Made by a program: the position numbers and the translations under genes
DNA from: Novipirellula herctigrandis
Lineage (GTDB): Bacteria; Planctomycetota; Planctomycetia; Pirellulales; Pirellulaceae
Direction of reading: 5' to 3'
Assembly (NCBI GenBank): GCA_007859835.1
Contig: SJPJ01000001.1
Coordinates: 1,312,632-1,376,631, forward strand
Length of the DNA: 64,000 nucleotides
Notes under the pieces: generated by a model
Database searches by the model: none
Seen by the model: the letters and a program-made list of their open reading frames with translations, nothing else
What the model was told of the DNA's origin: nothing
Shown: positions 27,936-35,990 of the stretch, piece by piece
How the letters are laid out: each line of letters opens with the position of its first letter
How positions within the stretch are numbered: the stretch's first letter is position 1

Positions 27936-28367
27936 ATGGACCTGTCAGATATCGACTTCGCTAGTGACACGTTCTTCTATTTCGATCCCGATTCCGACTG
28001 GACGCAACTCTCAACAACGGATTCAACACTGGTCATTGTTGTTCCAAAGAATCTAACGCGATCGATAGTGATGATGGAGCACGTGCTTGCAAATTGCTTC
28101 AATGATTTGGTGGCCAAATATTACTCCGGTCATGGAAACTGGGAGGGATTCCGTGATCTGCTTTGCTGGCCTCAGCTCGGTTTTTCACGTGTGGTTGTTG
28201 TCCATCTTTGCCCAGAGTTCGATTGGGACTCCGACCCGTCTATGGATAGTTATCTGTGGGCATTCTATTGCTACTTGCGATCTGATCCCGAGCCAGAAGA
28301 TCGTCAATGGGCGGTTGGCTTTTGTACAACAACACGTTTGGACATAGAATCGAAGGGATACCGCTAG
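27936..28367 (+). CDS. barstar-like protein
   Basis: 143 residues from ATG 27936; upstream codons lie in the attC. Central part VLANCFNDLVAKYYSGHGNW, EGFRDLLCWPQLGFSRVVVV, resembles the barstar fold (helix, Y-F-G-x-NWDA-F-x-D-x-L, strand). Barstar relatives inhibit RNase toxins. Longer than the 90-residue inhibitor, with an extra acidic C-terminus. Tentative; a cassette-borne antitoxin or immunity role would fit its neighbours. Confidence 0.45.
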   Translation: MDLSDIDFASDTFFYFDPDSDWTQLSTTDSTLVIVVPKNLTRSIVMMEHVLANCFNDLVAKYYSGHGNWEGFRDLLCWPQLGFSRVVVVHLCPEFDWDSDPSMDSYLWAFYCYLRSDPEPEDRQWAVGFCTTTRLDIESKGYR

Positions 28368-28392
28368 CGTATCGCCGAATCCAAAAACAAAC

Positions 28393-28403
28393 GCAGAACC
28401 AAG
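28393..28403 (+). repeat. left part of an attC split by intron 1
   Basis: GCAGAAC box (28393-28399) followed by CAAG; the intron starts at the next base. The right part resumes at 30386. Confidence 0.6.
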
Positions 28404-30385
28404 ATCGAGATAGGGGCCCGGTTGCCCGGGACCCCTCTCACACCACCGGACATGCGGGTCCGCATCCGGCGGTTCGTTTCTTGGAAGCAAACTTGCTCCA
28501 AATCTCCTCGAGACTCGCTAGTCCTTGTTGCCTGAGATAGTCCTTCGAGATCGCCACATGCATCGCGGCACTCGACGACATCACCCAGACTCCGCGGCCA
28601 CTGCTACCGTGAGAGAAGGCTTCGTCACGACGAACGCCGAGCTTCAACAACATCCGAATTCGGGTGCGGACTCGATACCACTGTTTCCAATAGCAGGCGC
28701 GGATGCGCCGACGGATCCACTTGTCCAAACTCTGCAGTTGCTTCTTGCCCAGGCCGTAGTGAAAGTAGCCCACCCAACCTTGGAAGTACCGGCGAAGTGC
28801 GCTTTGACGTGATTGAATCGAACGCCCGCCGTTGCGACGAGTGATCTGCTTCACACGCTCTTTGAACCGCTTCAGGTTCTTCCCGCTGACACCGAATCGT
28901 CCGCCGAAACCGCGAAAGGTATAGCCGAGAAACTCGACCGCCTCCGCCGAGCAGACGCTGCTTTTGTCGTGATTGACCACGAGTTTCAGCTTTGATGTCA
29001 GGTAACGCTCGACTGACCGAAAGACGCGAGTGGCCGACTGCTCAGTCTTGGAGAACACCAAGAAGTCGTCCGCATAGCGCACGAAACGATGACCACGTCG
29101 CTCCATCTCCTTGTCGAAATCATCCAGCAGGATGTTCGCAAGTAAGGGTGAAAGTGGACCACCCTGCATCGTGCCTTCGGTCGAAGGTTGCCAATCGGTA
29201 TCGACCATCACACCTGCTCGGAGATAGTTCCCGATCAAACGCAACAAACGTTTGTCACGGACCTTGCGAGCCACACGATGCATTAAAACATCGTGTTGAA
29301 CGCGGTCAAAGAATTTTGACAGGTCCATGTCGACGCACCAACGATAGCTGGATTGAATGTGCGTTTGGACGAGATGGATCGCTTCATGAGCGGAGCGGTA
29401 GGGCCGAAAGCCGAAGCTCGATTCGGAAAACTCCGGATCGAAGATCGGCGTCAGGACTAACAGGATGGCTTGTTGAACGAGTCGATCAACTACGTTTGGA
29501 ATGCCGAGATGTCGCTCGCCGCCATCCGCTTTGGGAATCGACTTACGCCGGACCGGGCCGGGCTTGTAAGTTCCTTCCAACAGTTGTTGCCGGAGCACCG
29601 GCCAGAGTTCTCGGAAGTGGTCTGGAAATTCGTCAATCATGATCCCGTCGGGCCCGGGGGCTCCGCGGTTCGCTTTGACTCGTGCCCAGGCACATTCGAG
29701 GGTGTCGGTGTCGACAATTTGCTCCATGAGGTTCAGTGGAACATCGTTCAAGGCTGGCTTCTCGATGGACGCCGAGTCCGAGTGACCGGTCAGGGACGCC
29801 GAAGAGCCCAAGTTTCCTTGAGCGACAGGGCCTTTCGAGTCTTCCGCTCCTTGCTGGTTGCCGGAAGTAGGTTCTGTATGTTTCGGTCGGTTCGAGTTCA
29901 TCGATGGTTCTTCCTTGTCAAGAAACGTTCGGTCCTTCCCGACTCCGGTGGAATGCGAAGCTCCGGTACTACGACCTCTGCTGACTTCTGCTCGCACGAG
30001 CCGGATCACTCCGGTCGCCCCGCCTTTCAGGCAAGCCTTACTCACGGGTACGCTGACAGATCTCCCCGAATAAGGGACGTGAACTTTCGCTGCACAAGTG
30101 CGTCAACTACGACGAGTCCTGTCGGAAACGGCTTCGTGGTCCTGGGGCCACTCGCCTCAGAAAGCTCGCCGCCTTCATGACGTTTCTGTTCGTCACCTCG
30201 CAGCTTTGGCTCGGGCTTCCTCCCCACGGTCTGTCACCTCGCCGCAGTTGCCTTCGCCTAGTACTTCGTCTTGATCGATTACATTTGGTATCCTGTCTTT
30301 CGTTCAAGTTCCGTTTTCGTACAGGGGACTGGCTTTCCCAAAGAAAGCGGCACCCCACAAGTTCACGCCCATGTCGGGCGTACAC
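28404..30385 (-). mobile_element. group II intron 1, inserted in an attC (antisense to cassettes)
   Basis: About 1,980 bp on the minus strand. The 5' end reads GTGTACGCCCGACATGGGCG, a GUGYG-like start with the usual first hairpin. The 3' end has domain V at 28443-28477 (ACCGCCGGA pairing with TCCGGTGGT) and a domain VI hairpin (GGGGTCCCGGGC...CCCCTATCTCGAT). It encodes the reverse transcriptase. Removing it rejoins GCAGAACCAAG to AGGCATGGGAGGACGG, restoring an attC like its neighbours. Insertion on the attC bottom strand is the mode known for attC-targeting group IIC introns. Confidence 0.8.
28438..30045 (-). CDS. ltrA: group II intron reverse transcriptase/maturase
   Basis: Up to 535 residues; the true start may be internal, e.g. 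before RT motif 0 (MEQIVDTDTLECAWARVKAN). Retron/intron RT blocks in order: GAPGPDGIMIDEF, RKSIPKADGGERHLGIPNV, SSFGFRPYRSAHEAI, VDMDLSKFFDRVQHD, GTMQGGPLSPLLANILLD, FVRYADDFLVFSKT (catalytic YADD), EFLGYTF, then the maturase domain (RRYFQGWVGYFHYG, WIRRRIRACYWKQW). No HNH endonuclease domain. The last ~15 codons overlap ribozyme domain V. It mediates splicing and retrohoming of the host intron. Confidence 0.9.
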   Translation of the reverse strand: MSKACLKGGATGVIRLVRAEVSRGRSTGASHSTGVGKDRTFLDKEEPSMNSNRPKHTEPTSGNQQGAEDSKGPVAQGNLGSSASLTGHSDSASIEKPALNDVPLNLMEQIVDTDTLECAWARVKANRGAPGPDGIMIDEFPDHFRELWPVLRQQLLEGTYKPGPVRRKSIPKADGGERHLGIPNVVDRLVQQAILLVLTPIFDPEFSESSFGFRPYRSAHEAIHLVQTHIQSSYRWCVDMDLSKFFDRVQHDVLMHRVARKVRDKRLLRLIGNYLRAGVMVDTDWQPSTEGTMQGGPLSPLLANILLDDFDKEMERRGHRFVRYADDFLVFSKTEQSATRVFRSVERYLTSKLKLVVNHDKSSVCSAEAVEFLGYTFRGFGGRFGVSGKNLKRFKERVKQITRRNGGRSIQSRQSALRRYFQGWVGYFHYGLGKKQLQSLDKWIRRRIRACYWKQWYRVRTRIRMLLKLGVRRDEAFSHGSSGRGVWVMSSSAAMHVAISKDYLRQQGLASLEEIWSKFASKKRTAGCGPACPVV

Positions 30386-30463
30386 AGGCATGGGAGGACG
30401 GCTTGCGGCGTTTGCTGGTAAGGACAATCCATCGTCCGTCCCCCATGATGTCAACCGTTATGT
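30386..30463 (+). repeat. right part of the attC split by intron 1
   Basis: Arms GGGAGGACGGC / CCGTCCCCC and R' box GTTATGT at 30457-30463. Confidence 0.65.
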
Positions 30464-30481
30464 TGCTATGGGTGTTCCACA

Positions 30482-30928
30482 ATGGAGAAATCGATGAGCG
30501 AATTGCGTCCTTTCCACCTCGCGTTTCCGGTTCGCGACGTACAGGAAGCACGCCGTTTTTACGGCGAGGTCCTCGGCTGTCCAGAAGGCCGCAGTGCAGA
30601 CACTTGGGTCGATTTTGACCTGTTCGGCCACCAAATCGTGGCACACTACAAGCCGTCACTTTCAGACAGCGTCGGAACCTCGGTTCATCACAATCCTGTG
30701 GATGGCCACGATGTGCCCGTGCCGCATTTTGGCATTATCCTGACAATGGACGATTGGAAAATGCTACGTGATCGACTCTTCAACACGGAGATAGAATTCA
30801 CTATAGAACCCTATATCCGCTTCGAAGGCGAAGTCGGTGAACAAGCCACCATGTTCTTCCTTGATCCGTCTGGGAATGCTCTCGAATTCAAGGCGTTCAA
30901 TGACTTGTCCCAACTATTCGCGAAATAG
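30482..30928 (+). CDS. VOC/glyoxalase-family protein
   Basis: 148 residues, ATG 30482. Single vicinal-oxygen-chelate domain: [20 protein letters not shown] (metal-ligand strand with F in place of the usual first His: PFHLAFPV supplies an upstream His), [45 protein letters not shown] (terminal Glu ligand). Probable metalloenzyme or small-molecule binder; substrate unknown. First gene after intron 1. Confidence 0.82.
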   Translation: MEKSMSELRPFHLAFPVRDVQEARRFYGEVLGCPEGRSADTWVDFDLFGHQIVAHYKPSLSDSVGTSVHHNPVDGHDVPVPHFGIILTMDDWKMLRDRLFNTEIEFTIEPYIRFEGEVGEQATMFFLDPSGNALEFKAFNDLSQLFAK

Positions 30929-31008
30929 CATTCTTCTCTAGCACAGCCTTCGACCTAAACAATACGAGGAGGACCGGCCAGGTGGCGGGTAATCCATAGC
31001 CGCACTCG

Positions 31009-31103
31009 CACAACCACAACACTCCGTTCCACCGGAGCCGCGGGCCGCGCGGGTTCTGAAATCAACGTCGTTCGCCGCGGCCCGGTGAACGGGGGCGTTA
31101 TCG
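31009..31103 (+). repeat. attC site
   Basis: R'' ACAACCAC, arms CCGGAGCCGCGGGCCGCG / CGCCGCGGCCCGGTGAACGG, R' GTTATCG at 31097-31103. A near-perfect example of the GC-rich arm family. Confidence 0.8.
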
Positions 31104-31132
31104 GGCCTGTATGAATCCTACTGAGGCAAGCT

Positions 31133-31891
31133 GTGTATAGAATTGTACTCTTCATGCTCGTTGTCGCATTCGCTCGCGAATCGAGTGGGACTGATCAGGT
31201 CTGGGATACGATATCGGTCGAGGGAACCGAAAAAGTTGTGCGAGAGCGACCGCTATGGAAATACTGGCCTCGAACAAAACGCCCTAAGTTCGATGTTCTA
31301 AACACTGCAAACTGGTCTGGTTTTTACCCGCATTGGGAAATCCGCGATTCGATGCTTTTTCTCGTGGGTTTCGAGGCCTATCTCAACGGTCAACAAGTGG
31401 ATCCAGCTGAAATTTTTGGTGAACCACTACCGGTCGCTGCGACTTGGTACTCCGGTAAACTCACTATTCTCAACAGAGGTTTCGCAGGGTCTTCTAGCGA
31501 CACACACTACGCAAAGGCAGACATCCATCTTGTAGAAGAAGGCAAGGTCATTCAGGTCCACCGGAAACCGAGCATGCGTTTCTCTTCGCATCCGCGTTCG
31601 CCTGGATTTGACGTCGTTCGCCACGGTGGTAGGTTAGTCGTTGAGAGCGTCCACTCAAGCCGCATGGCGACACCAAAGATAATTGACGGAGATGTTCTTC
31701 ATGGCATTATCAACACCAATGGTGTTTCTACCATTTTCACAACAGAATCAATCGATCTTGTGAAATCGCTTGTTCGGATTGAGGCGGACGGTGGCTCAAT
31801 AACGCTTTTGCTTTCAACTCCTCCGCGAAACGATGTAATTCGTAAATTCAGGATCAGTCGTGATGACGATGTCGGGATTGTAGGCGGATAA
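31133..31891 (+). CDS. hypothetical secreted protein
   Basis: 252 residues, GTG start at 31133 with TGAGG upstream. Short signal-like N-terminus (IVLFMLVVAFARESSG). Beta-rich body with SMLFLVGFEAYLNGQQVDPA, TWYSGKLTILNRGFAG. No family recognised. The stop is in the attC R'' (GGCGGATAAC). Confidence 0.6.
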   Translation: MYRIVLFMLVVAFARESSGTDQVWDTISVEGTEKVVRERPLWKYWPRTKRPKFDVLNTANWSGFYPHWEIRDSMLFLVGFEAYLNGQQVDPAEIFGEPLPVAATWYSGKLTILNRGFAGSSSDTHYAKADIHLVEEGKVIQVHRKPSMRFSSHPRSPGFDVVRHGGRLVVESVHSSRMATPKIIDGDVLHGIINTNGVSTIFTTESIDLVKSLVRIEADGGSITLLLSTPPRNDVIRKFRISRDDDVGIVGG

Positions 31892-32000
31892 CTATTGCGA
31901 AGAACCGGCGGAAGTGTGCTCTCCGCTGCGGCGGGTTGCCTTCGGCATTTTACCCGCCTCCGCTACGATCACCCTTCCCCGGTTATCGCTGGTGTTCTGC
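31886..32000 (+). repeat. attC with two interleaved R-box pairs
   Basis: GGATAAC (31886) could pair with GTTATCG (31982), and AGAACCG (about 31910) with GTTCTGC (31994-32000). Two attC sites appear merged. Confidence 0.6.
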
Positions 32001-32026
32001 TTTCAAGGCAATTCCACTCAAGTCAG

Positions 32027-32485
32027 ATGCAATCCGAAGAAGATCGAAAGCACCGATTGACGCCCCGTGAAGCTCGCAAGATGCGACTCGAAGAGATTGG
32101 AGTCCCCGCGTCATTCGTAGCGACTATTGCAGAACTGAGCAAAAGGGAAGATCACTTGTCATACGTTCTGTTGGATGAAGACAAAGCCTATTTCAATTTA
32201 ATGACCAGTGATTGGGCTGACCTCGAAGAAACAGAGGTCACTCCGCTGGCAACCGGTTGCAATGGCGACACGTTTTACCTTGCAATTTCCTGTGGCAAGT
32301 CCACAGAGTTCGTGGACTTTTGCCTTGAATCAGGAGTCACAGAGAGGTTTGAGACGTTTGACGATCTGGTTGTGAGTATCCTCTACGGCATCGCGTACAA
32401 CGTAAAATCCGACGAAGATTTGATGTCCGTGGCAAAAGAACTGGGTTTCTCTGGCACCATTTCACTTTCCGACATGGACCTCTAA
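32027..32485 (+). CDS. hypothetical soluble protein
   Basis: 152 residues from ATG 32027. Acidic; TPREARKMRLEEIGVPASFV, YVLLDEDKAYFNLMTSDWAD, FYLAISCGKSTEFVDFCLES. No signal peptide. It has the size and composition of SMI1/SUKH-type immunity proteins, but the SUKH motifs cannot be confirmed by eye. Confidence 0.55.
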   Translation: MQSEEDRKHRLTPREARKMRLEEIGVPASFVATIAELSKREDHLSYVLLDEDKAYFNLMTSDWADLEETEVTPLATGCNGDTFYLAISCGKSTEFVDFCLESGVTERFETFDDLVVSILYGIAYNVKSDEDLMSVAKELGFSGTISLSDMDL

Positions 32486-32495
32486 CTCGCCCAAA

Positions 32496-32588
32496 GCAGA
32501 ACAATGAAATGCACGGGAGGACGGGAGACGGGTTCTTTGGTAAGCTTGCAAGTCTTTTGCCCGTCCCCGCTGATCACTACCGTTCGTC
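32496..32588 (+). repeat. attC site
   Basis: GCAGAAC (32496-32502), arms GGACGGG / CCCGTCC with a TAAGCTTGCAAGTC centre, R' GTTCGTC (32582-32588). Confidence 0.8.
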
Positions 32589-32598
32589 GACCAAGTAG

Positions 32599-33180
32599 AT
32601 GTCTGAGACCAACTCAAAACGAGATTTGCGCGTAGAACGCACTGGAAAAAGCACATGGGTTTTGCACACAAACAGCGTGTCTCATGTCGTTGAACTAAAG
32701 CACAGCAAATGGGGAATGGCGACAACTCTGCTTCTTGACGGCGATACCGTCTTTAAGAGCGGTGACCTTACCACTATGAGATATTCGGCCGATATTCCGT
32801 TCACAGTCGACGGACAAGAGGTGTTGATCTCGATACGCGACACGACGTTCGGAAGTAAATACTCGATTACCGCCCATGGATTAGTACTCGATGGCATAGA
32901 TCCAACACTTGCTACGGTGGAAGACGACCGTGATCGCATGGTCTTCCAAAGTACCTTGTTCACGTTCTTTGTGGGGGCTCCGTTACTCTATTTTTTCGTG
33001 GGCAAAGACTGGTTTGTTGGCCCAATTCGTGCAGACTATTTCGGGATCGCCTTCTTTGCGATTTCCGGGTTCTCGTTACTACGGCGTTTCGTTCAAAAGA
33101 ACCGCAACGAATCATCCGATGCACCAAAGGACCGGGCGTCCCGTTTTTACAATGGAAACCACAATGCCGGTCCTCCGTGA
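32599..33180 (+). CDS. hypothetical protein with two C-terminal membrane helices
   Basis: 193 residues, ATG 32599. A beta-rich N-terminal half (WVLHTNSVSHVVELKHSKWG, YSADIPFTVDGQEVLISIRD) is followed by two hydrophobic segments (FTFFVGAPLLYFFVG, YFGIAFFAISGFSLL). The last ~25 codons run through the attC arms, so the C-terminus is encoded by the recombination site. Confidence 0.65.
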   Translation: MSETNSKRDLRVERTGKSTWVLHTNSVSHVVELKHSKWGMATTLLLDGDTVFKSGDLTTMRYSADIPFTVDGQEVLISIRDTTFGSKYSITAHGLVLDGIDPTLATVEDDRDRMVFQSTLFTFFVGAPLLYFFVGKDWFVGPIRADYFGIAFFAISGFSLLRRFVQKNRNESSDAPKDRASRFYNGNHNAGPP

Positions 33181-33195
33181 TCGGTACCGTTCGTC
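33103..33195 (+). repeat. attC site overlapping a coding end
   Basis: R'' GCAACGA, arms GGACCGGGCG / CCGGTCC, R' GTTCGTC (33189-33195). The stop of the 193-residue gene lies inside the right arm. Confidence 0.7.
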
Positions 33196-33228
33196 GTACA
33201 ACAAACACACTTCCAACGCTTAGCTGCC

Positions 33229-34236
33229 ATGGGGGACAATCAAACATTGCCCCCACACATAATGCACATAAACAAGATTCGTATCATCGGTTTGTCGATC
33301 GTGATTCTCATCGTGGGACTAACGTACTTTGCCTACCGAAGCGTTATTGAAACGCAGGGTTTGGAGTCCTCTTTGAAGGCATCGGTCAAGCCAAAGAGGC
33401 ATGAAGCTTTAAGTTACGGTTTTCACGTGATCGATGGGCAAGCCGCCTTCGCGGGAGGATTCATCCCGTTTACAGGTAAACGGGGGCTTACCCGCGTCAA
33501 AGATGCTGATGCCGAGACATTTCGTACTTTTGAACAGGTATTTCCGGAGCACCATCCCCCAGGAGAGCTTTTCGCAGCTGATAAAAGCCACGTTTTTGTA
33601 AAGCTTGTCCGTGAGATCCAAATACTAGGCGCCGACCCCGCAACATTCCGGTTGTTGGACGAAGCCGGCAGATTCGCGTGCGACAAAGATCACGTATATT
33701 ACCGTGCCATCAAAATCGAAGGAGCTGATCCCGGTTCGTTTCGACGGTTCAAGGGGGACTTTTCGGTCGACGACAATCATGCCTACTTGGGACATACTAC
33801 GCTTCCAGCGGACGCCGCGACGTTCCAGGCATCATCGCCGGGTTACATCTCCAATGTTTGGTCTGGAGGCAGCTATCACAAAGGCCCGTATGCTACCGAA
33901 GGTTGGAACCGCGACGCGAACAATGTGTTCTTTGGCAACAAACGCGTTGACACCATCGATCCCTATACATTCGAGGATCTTAAGTTTGCGAACTACGCAA
34001 AAGACGCCATCAACGTCTACTGGATGCGTAAAATCATCGCCGGTGCGGATTCTAAAACGTTTGAGGTCCTGGGAAGCAAGTACCTAAGATTCTTCCCGCC
34101 GAGCCTTGAGCATCCAAGTGGCCACGGCCCCTTCGCACGCGACAAGAACCATTTCTATTCCTATACCGAAATTGACGAGCGTGACGGGCCTTGGCTGCAC
34201 GAGAACGGCGAAGCTACGGCTCACCCCCATCCCTGA
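33229..34236 (+). CDS. DKNYY-repeat anchored protein
   Basis: 335 residues (ATG 33229; ATG 33262 possible). One N-terminal membrane anchor (IRIIGLSIVILIVGLTYFAY). The remainder is five or six DKNYY-family repeats: FAADKSHVFVK...ILGADPATFRLL, FACDKDHVYYR...IEGADPGSFRRF, FSVDDNHAYL, YAKDAINVYWMRKIIAGADS. The family is surface-exposed; function unknown. Confidence 0.78.
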   Translation: MGDNQTLPPHIMHINKIRIIGLSIVILIVGLTYFAYRSVIETQGLESSLKASVKPKRHEALSYGFHVIDGQAAFAGGFIPFTGKRGLTRVKDADAETFRTFEQVFPEHHPPGELFAADKSHVFVKLVREIQILGADPATFRLLDEAGRFACDKDHVYYRAIKIEGADPGSFRRFKGDFSVDDNHAYLGHTTLPADAATFQASSPGYISNVWSGGSYHKGPYATEGWNRDANNVFFGNKRVDTIDPYTFEDLKFANYAKDAINVYWMRKIIAGADSKTFEVLGSKYLRFFPPSLEHPSGHGPFARDKNHFYSYTEIDERDGPWLHENGEATAHPHP

Positions 34237-34267
34237 CCTGCTCTCGCAAGTTTACCTTTTGCTTCCC

Positions 34268-34357
34268 GACGCACAATCGGTTGCACCGGAGGCCGCGAGT
34301 TCACACGATTGAAGTGGTGAGTCGTTCGCGCGGCCCCGCTAAACCCTACCGTTCTGC
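34268..34357 (+). repeat. attC site
   Basis: R'' CGCACAATC, arms CCGGAGGCCGCGAG / CGTTCGCGCGGCCCCG, R' GTTCTGC (34351-34357). Confidence 0.7.
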
Positions 34358-34385
34358 TGCTCGTATCGGAGTCAATGTCATTGCC

Positions 34386-34874
34386 GTGAAATTCCGATTT
34401 GACTTGCTAATAATCGCTGTACTGGCAGTCGCTCTATTGGATACGGTGACCACATACTATTTCGTTGCGCACGACTTGGGAATCGAACTGAACCAGATAT
34501 TGGCACCACTTACAAGCAATTCGTTGCTGTGGATTCCTGTCTACATCGTCTTGCCAAAGCTATTGGTCGCTGTGATGCCAACTCCATGCCGCCAAGCTTT
34601 CGCAATTTACTTCCTGACCGTCTGCGGCACCTTCACGATTAACAATTTTGTTGGCATCTGTGGTGGGCCCTATTTTCTTGACACAATCGGTCCCAGAATT
34701 GTCCAGGTTGGGGCGACTGTTCTTGCGTCCTTCTGTTTTTTCGCCCACCTTAAATTTGAACGTAAAAATCATACACTAAAAATGCAGTCCGTGAAGACTG
34801 CGGTATACTGGATTTTCACGTTTTCGGCCATCGAAGGCGCTTTTGTCATGCTAGGTTGGGTCGTGAACGCTTGA
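34386..34874 (+). CDS. hypothetical four-helix membrane protein
   Basis: 162 residues from a GTG at 34386; a longer frame upstream overlaps the attC. Hydrophobic segments LLIIAVLAVALLDTVTTYYF, SLLWIPVYIVLPKLLVAVM, AFAIYFLTVCGTFTINNFVG, TAVYWIFTFSAIEGAFVML. The D-T-V-T-T-Y-Y opening resembles DUF5658-type membrane proteins, weakly. Function unknown. Confidence 0.55.
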   Translation: MKFRFDLLIIAVLAVALLDTVTTYYFVAHDLGIELNQILAPLTSNSLLWIPVYIVLPKLLVAVMPTPCRQAFAIYFLTVCGTFTINNFVGICGGPYFLDTIGPRIVQVGATVLASFCFFAHLKFERKNHTLKMQSVKTAVYWIFTFSAIEGAFVMLGWVVNA

Positions 34875-34882
34875 AGAACTCA

Positions 34883-34974
34883 GCAGAACAAAATGTTTCA
34901 CACAGAGTCGCGGGTCGCGCGGATTCTTGTGATCAATGCTGTTTGCCGCGACCCAGTGAACATAGACGTTCTTC
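34883..34974 (+). repeat. attC site
   Basis: GCAGAAC (34883-34889), arms GAGTCGCGGGTCGCGCG / CGCGACCCAGTGAAC, R' GTTCTTC (34968-34974). Confidence 0.75.
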
Positions 34975-34989
34975 GATGAGTTCACCGAT

Positions 34990-35454
34990 ATGTTCCAATT
35001 GAATCCATACGAGCCGCCAGTCCACCAGGCATGTGAACCGGACGCTTCGCCGGAGCAACGTGCCACGCGACTACCCGCCGAACTCGTGACATCAACAAAA
35101 CGAGGAATGCGCGTCCTTTCGATTCTCGCACTCGGGCTTCCGCTCTTGTTTTCGCCAATCGTTGATGGATTTCGTATTAACCCGTTCTCGATCATGCCAC
35201 TTGCGGCAGCGCTTACGATGGACAACCGATCATTTTTTCGATTCCCGTGGACAGCGATCGCATGCCTTACATTCGTCCTCGGTTTTCTCGGAGACTGCGA
35301 GGAACACACGGTGAGTGATATAATGAATTGGTTACCATCTCGCGACTCTCCATTGCTGGGGGTTCGCTTCCTTTGCGCTGCATCTGGGATTTACACTGCA
35401 TGGATGGTTTGGCAATGCCATCGGCACCACCGCGTAAACCAAACAACGACGTAA
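34990..35454 (+). CDS. N-P-Y-E-P-P-type membrane protein
   Basis: 154 residues, ATG 34990. N-terminal MFQLNPYEPP belongs to the N-P-Y-x-x-P group found in at least eight cassettes here. Two or three hydrophobic segments (VLSILALGLPLLFSPIVDGF, FRFPWTAIACLTFVLGFLGD, FLCAASGIYTAWMVW). Function unknown. Confidence 0.65.
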   Translation: MFQLNPYEPPVHQACEPDASPEQRATRLPAELVTSTKRGMRVLSILALGLPLLFSPIVDGFRINPFSIMPLAAALTMDNRSFFRFPWTAIACLTFVLGFLGDCEEHTVSDIMNWLPSRDSPLLGVRFLCAASGIYTAWMVWQCHRHHRVNQTTT

Positions 35455-35538
35455 CCATGGGATGCAATGGAGCGGCGGTGGTGCGTTTTTCGTGCGATCA
35501 ATGTCAACTCTCCCCGCCCACTCTCCCTGCCGTTACCC
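35449..35538 (+). repeat. attC site
   Basis: R'' GACGTAAC, arms GCGGCGGTGG / CCCCGCCCACTC, R' GTTACCC (35532-35538). Confidence 0.65.
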
Positions 35539-35548
35539 GATCTAAACG

Positions 35549-35932
35549 GTGAACAAAATAAGAAACGTACTTTTTACCGTTGCGATCATTGGCGTTGTGG
35601 CTCTTCTCATCGCCACAATTATTTTGATTCGACGCATGGACGACCCTGTCGCCTCGGTTATTGTCGCTGCTGATGTTGGTTCAAGTATTTCTGACGAAGA
35701 GGCCATCGCAATTAGTGAAAAGGCACTGCGATTGATTGAATTTGAACCTGTACGGCTCGTGCTAGCTTTTGGCAGCGACGACGAGATGCGAGCTGTTGGA
35801 CGAAATGTTTACGATCAAAACAATGTTACTGTAATCTGGCAGGTGCATGGCCAACGCTACACGAACTATACGGTTCGGATGCGCCCGACGAACGACGGAA
35901 TCACTGCTTCGGTTTATGCAAATTGGCTCTGA
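35549..35932 (+). CDS. hypothetical single-anchor protein
   Basis: 127 residues, GTG start at 35549, just after an attC. One N-terminal helix (VLFTVAIIGVVALLIATIIL), then a short soluble domain with VYDQNNVTVIWQVHGQRYTNY. Function unknown. Confidence 0.6.
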   Translation: MNKIRNVLFTVAIIGVVALLIATIILIRRMDDPVASVIVAADVGSSISDEEAIAISEKALRLIEFEPVRLVLAFGSDDEMRAVGRNVYDQNNVTVIWQVHGQRYTNYTVRMRPTNDGITASVYANWL

Positions 35933-35971
35933 TGACATCCGCAGTTCTTGGAAACGCGAACCAAACTGGCC

Positions 35972-35990
35972 GGATAACCAAGCGGTAAAC
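35972..35990 (+). repeat. left part of an attC split by intron 2
   Basis: GGATAAC (35972-35978) followed by CAAGCGGTAAAC; intron begins at 35991. The right part resumes at about 38086. Confidence 0.7.

Noticed and set aside
28992-30180. Long plus-strand frames (216 and 236 codons) across intron 1
   Set aside because: They are antisense to the clearly conserved reverse transcriptase.
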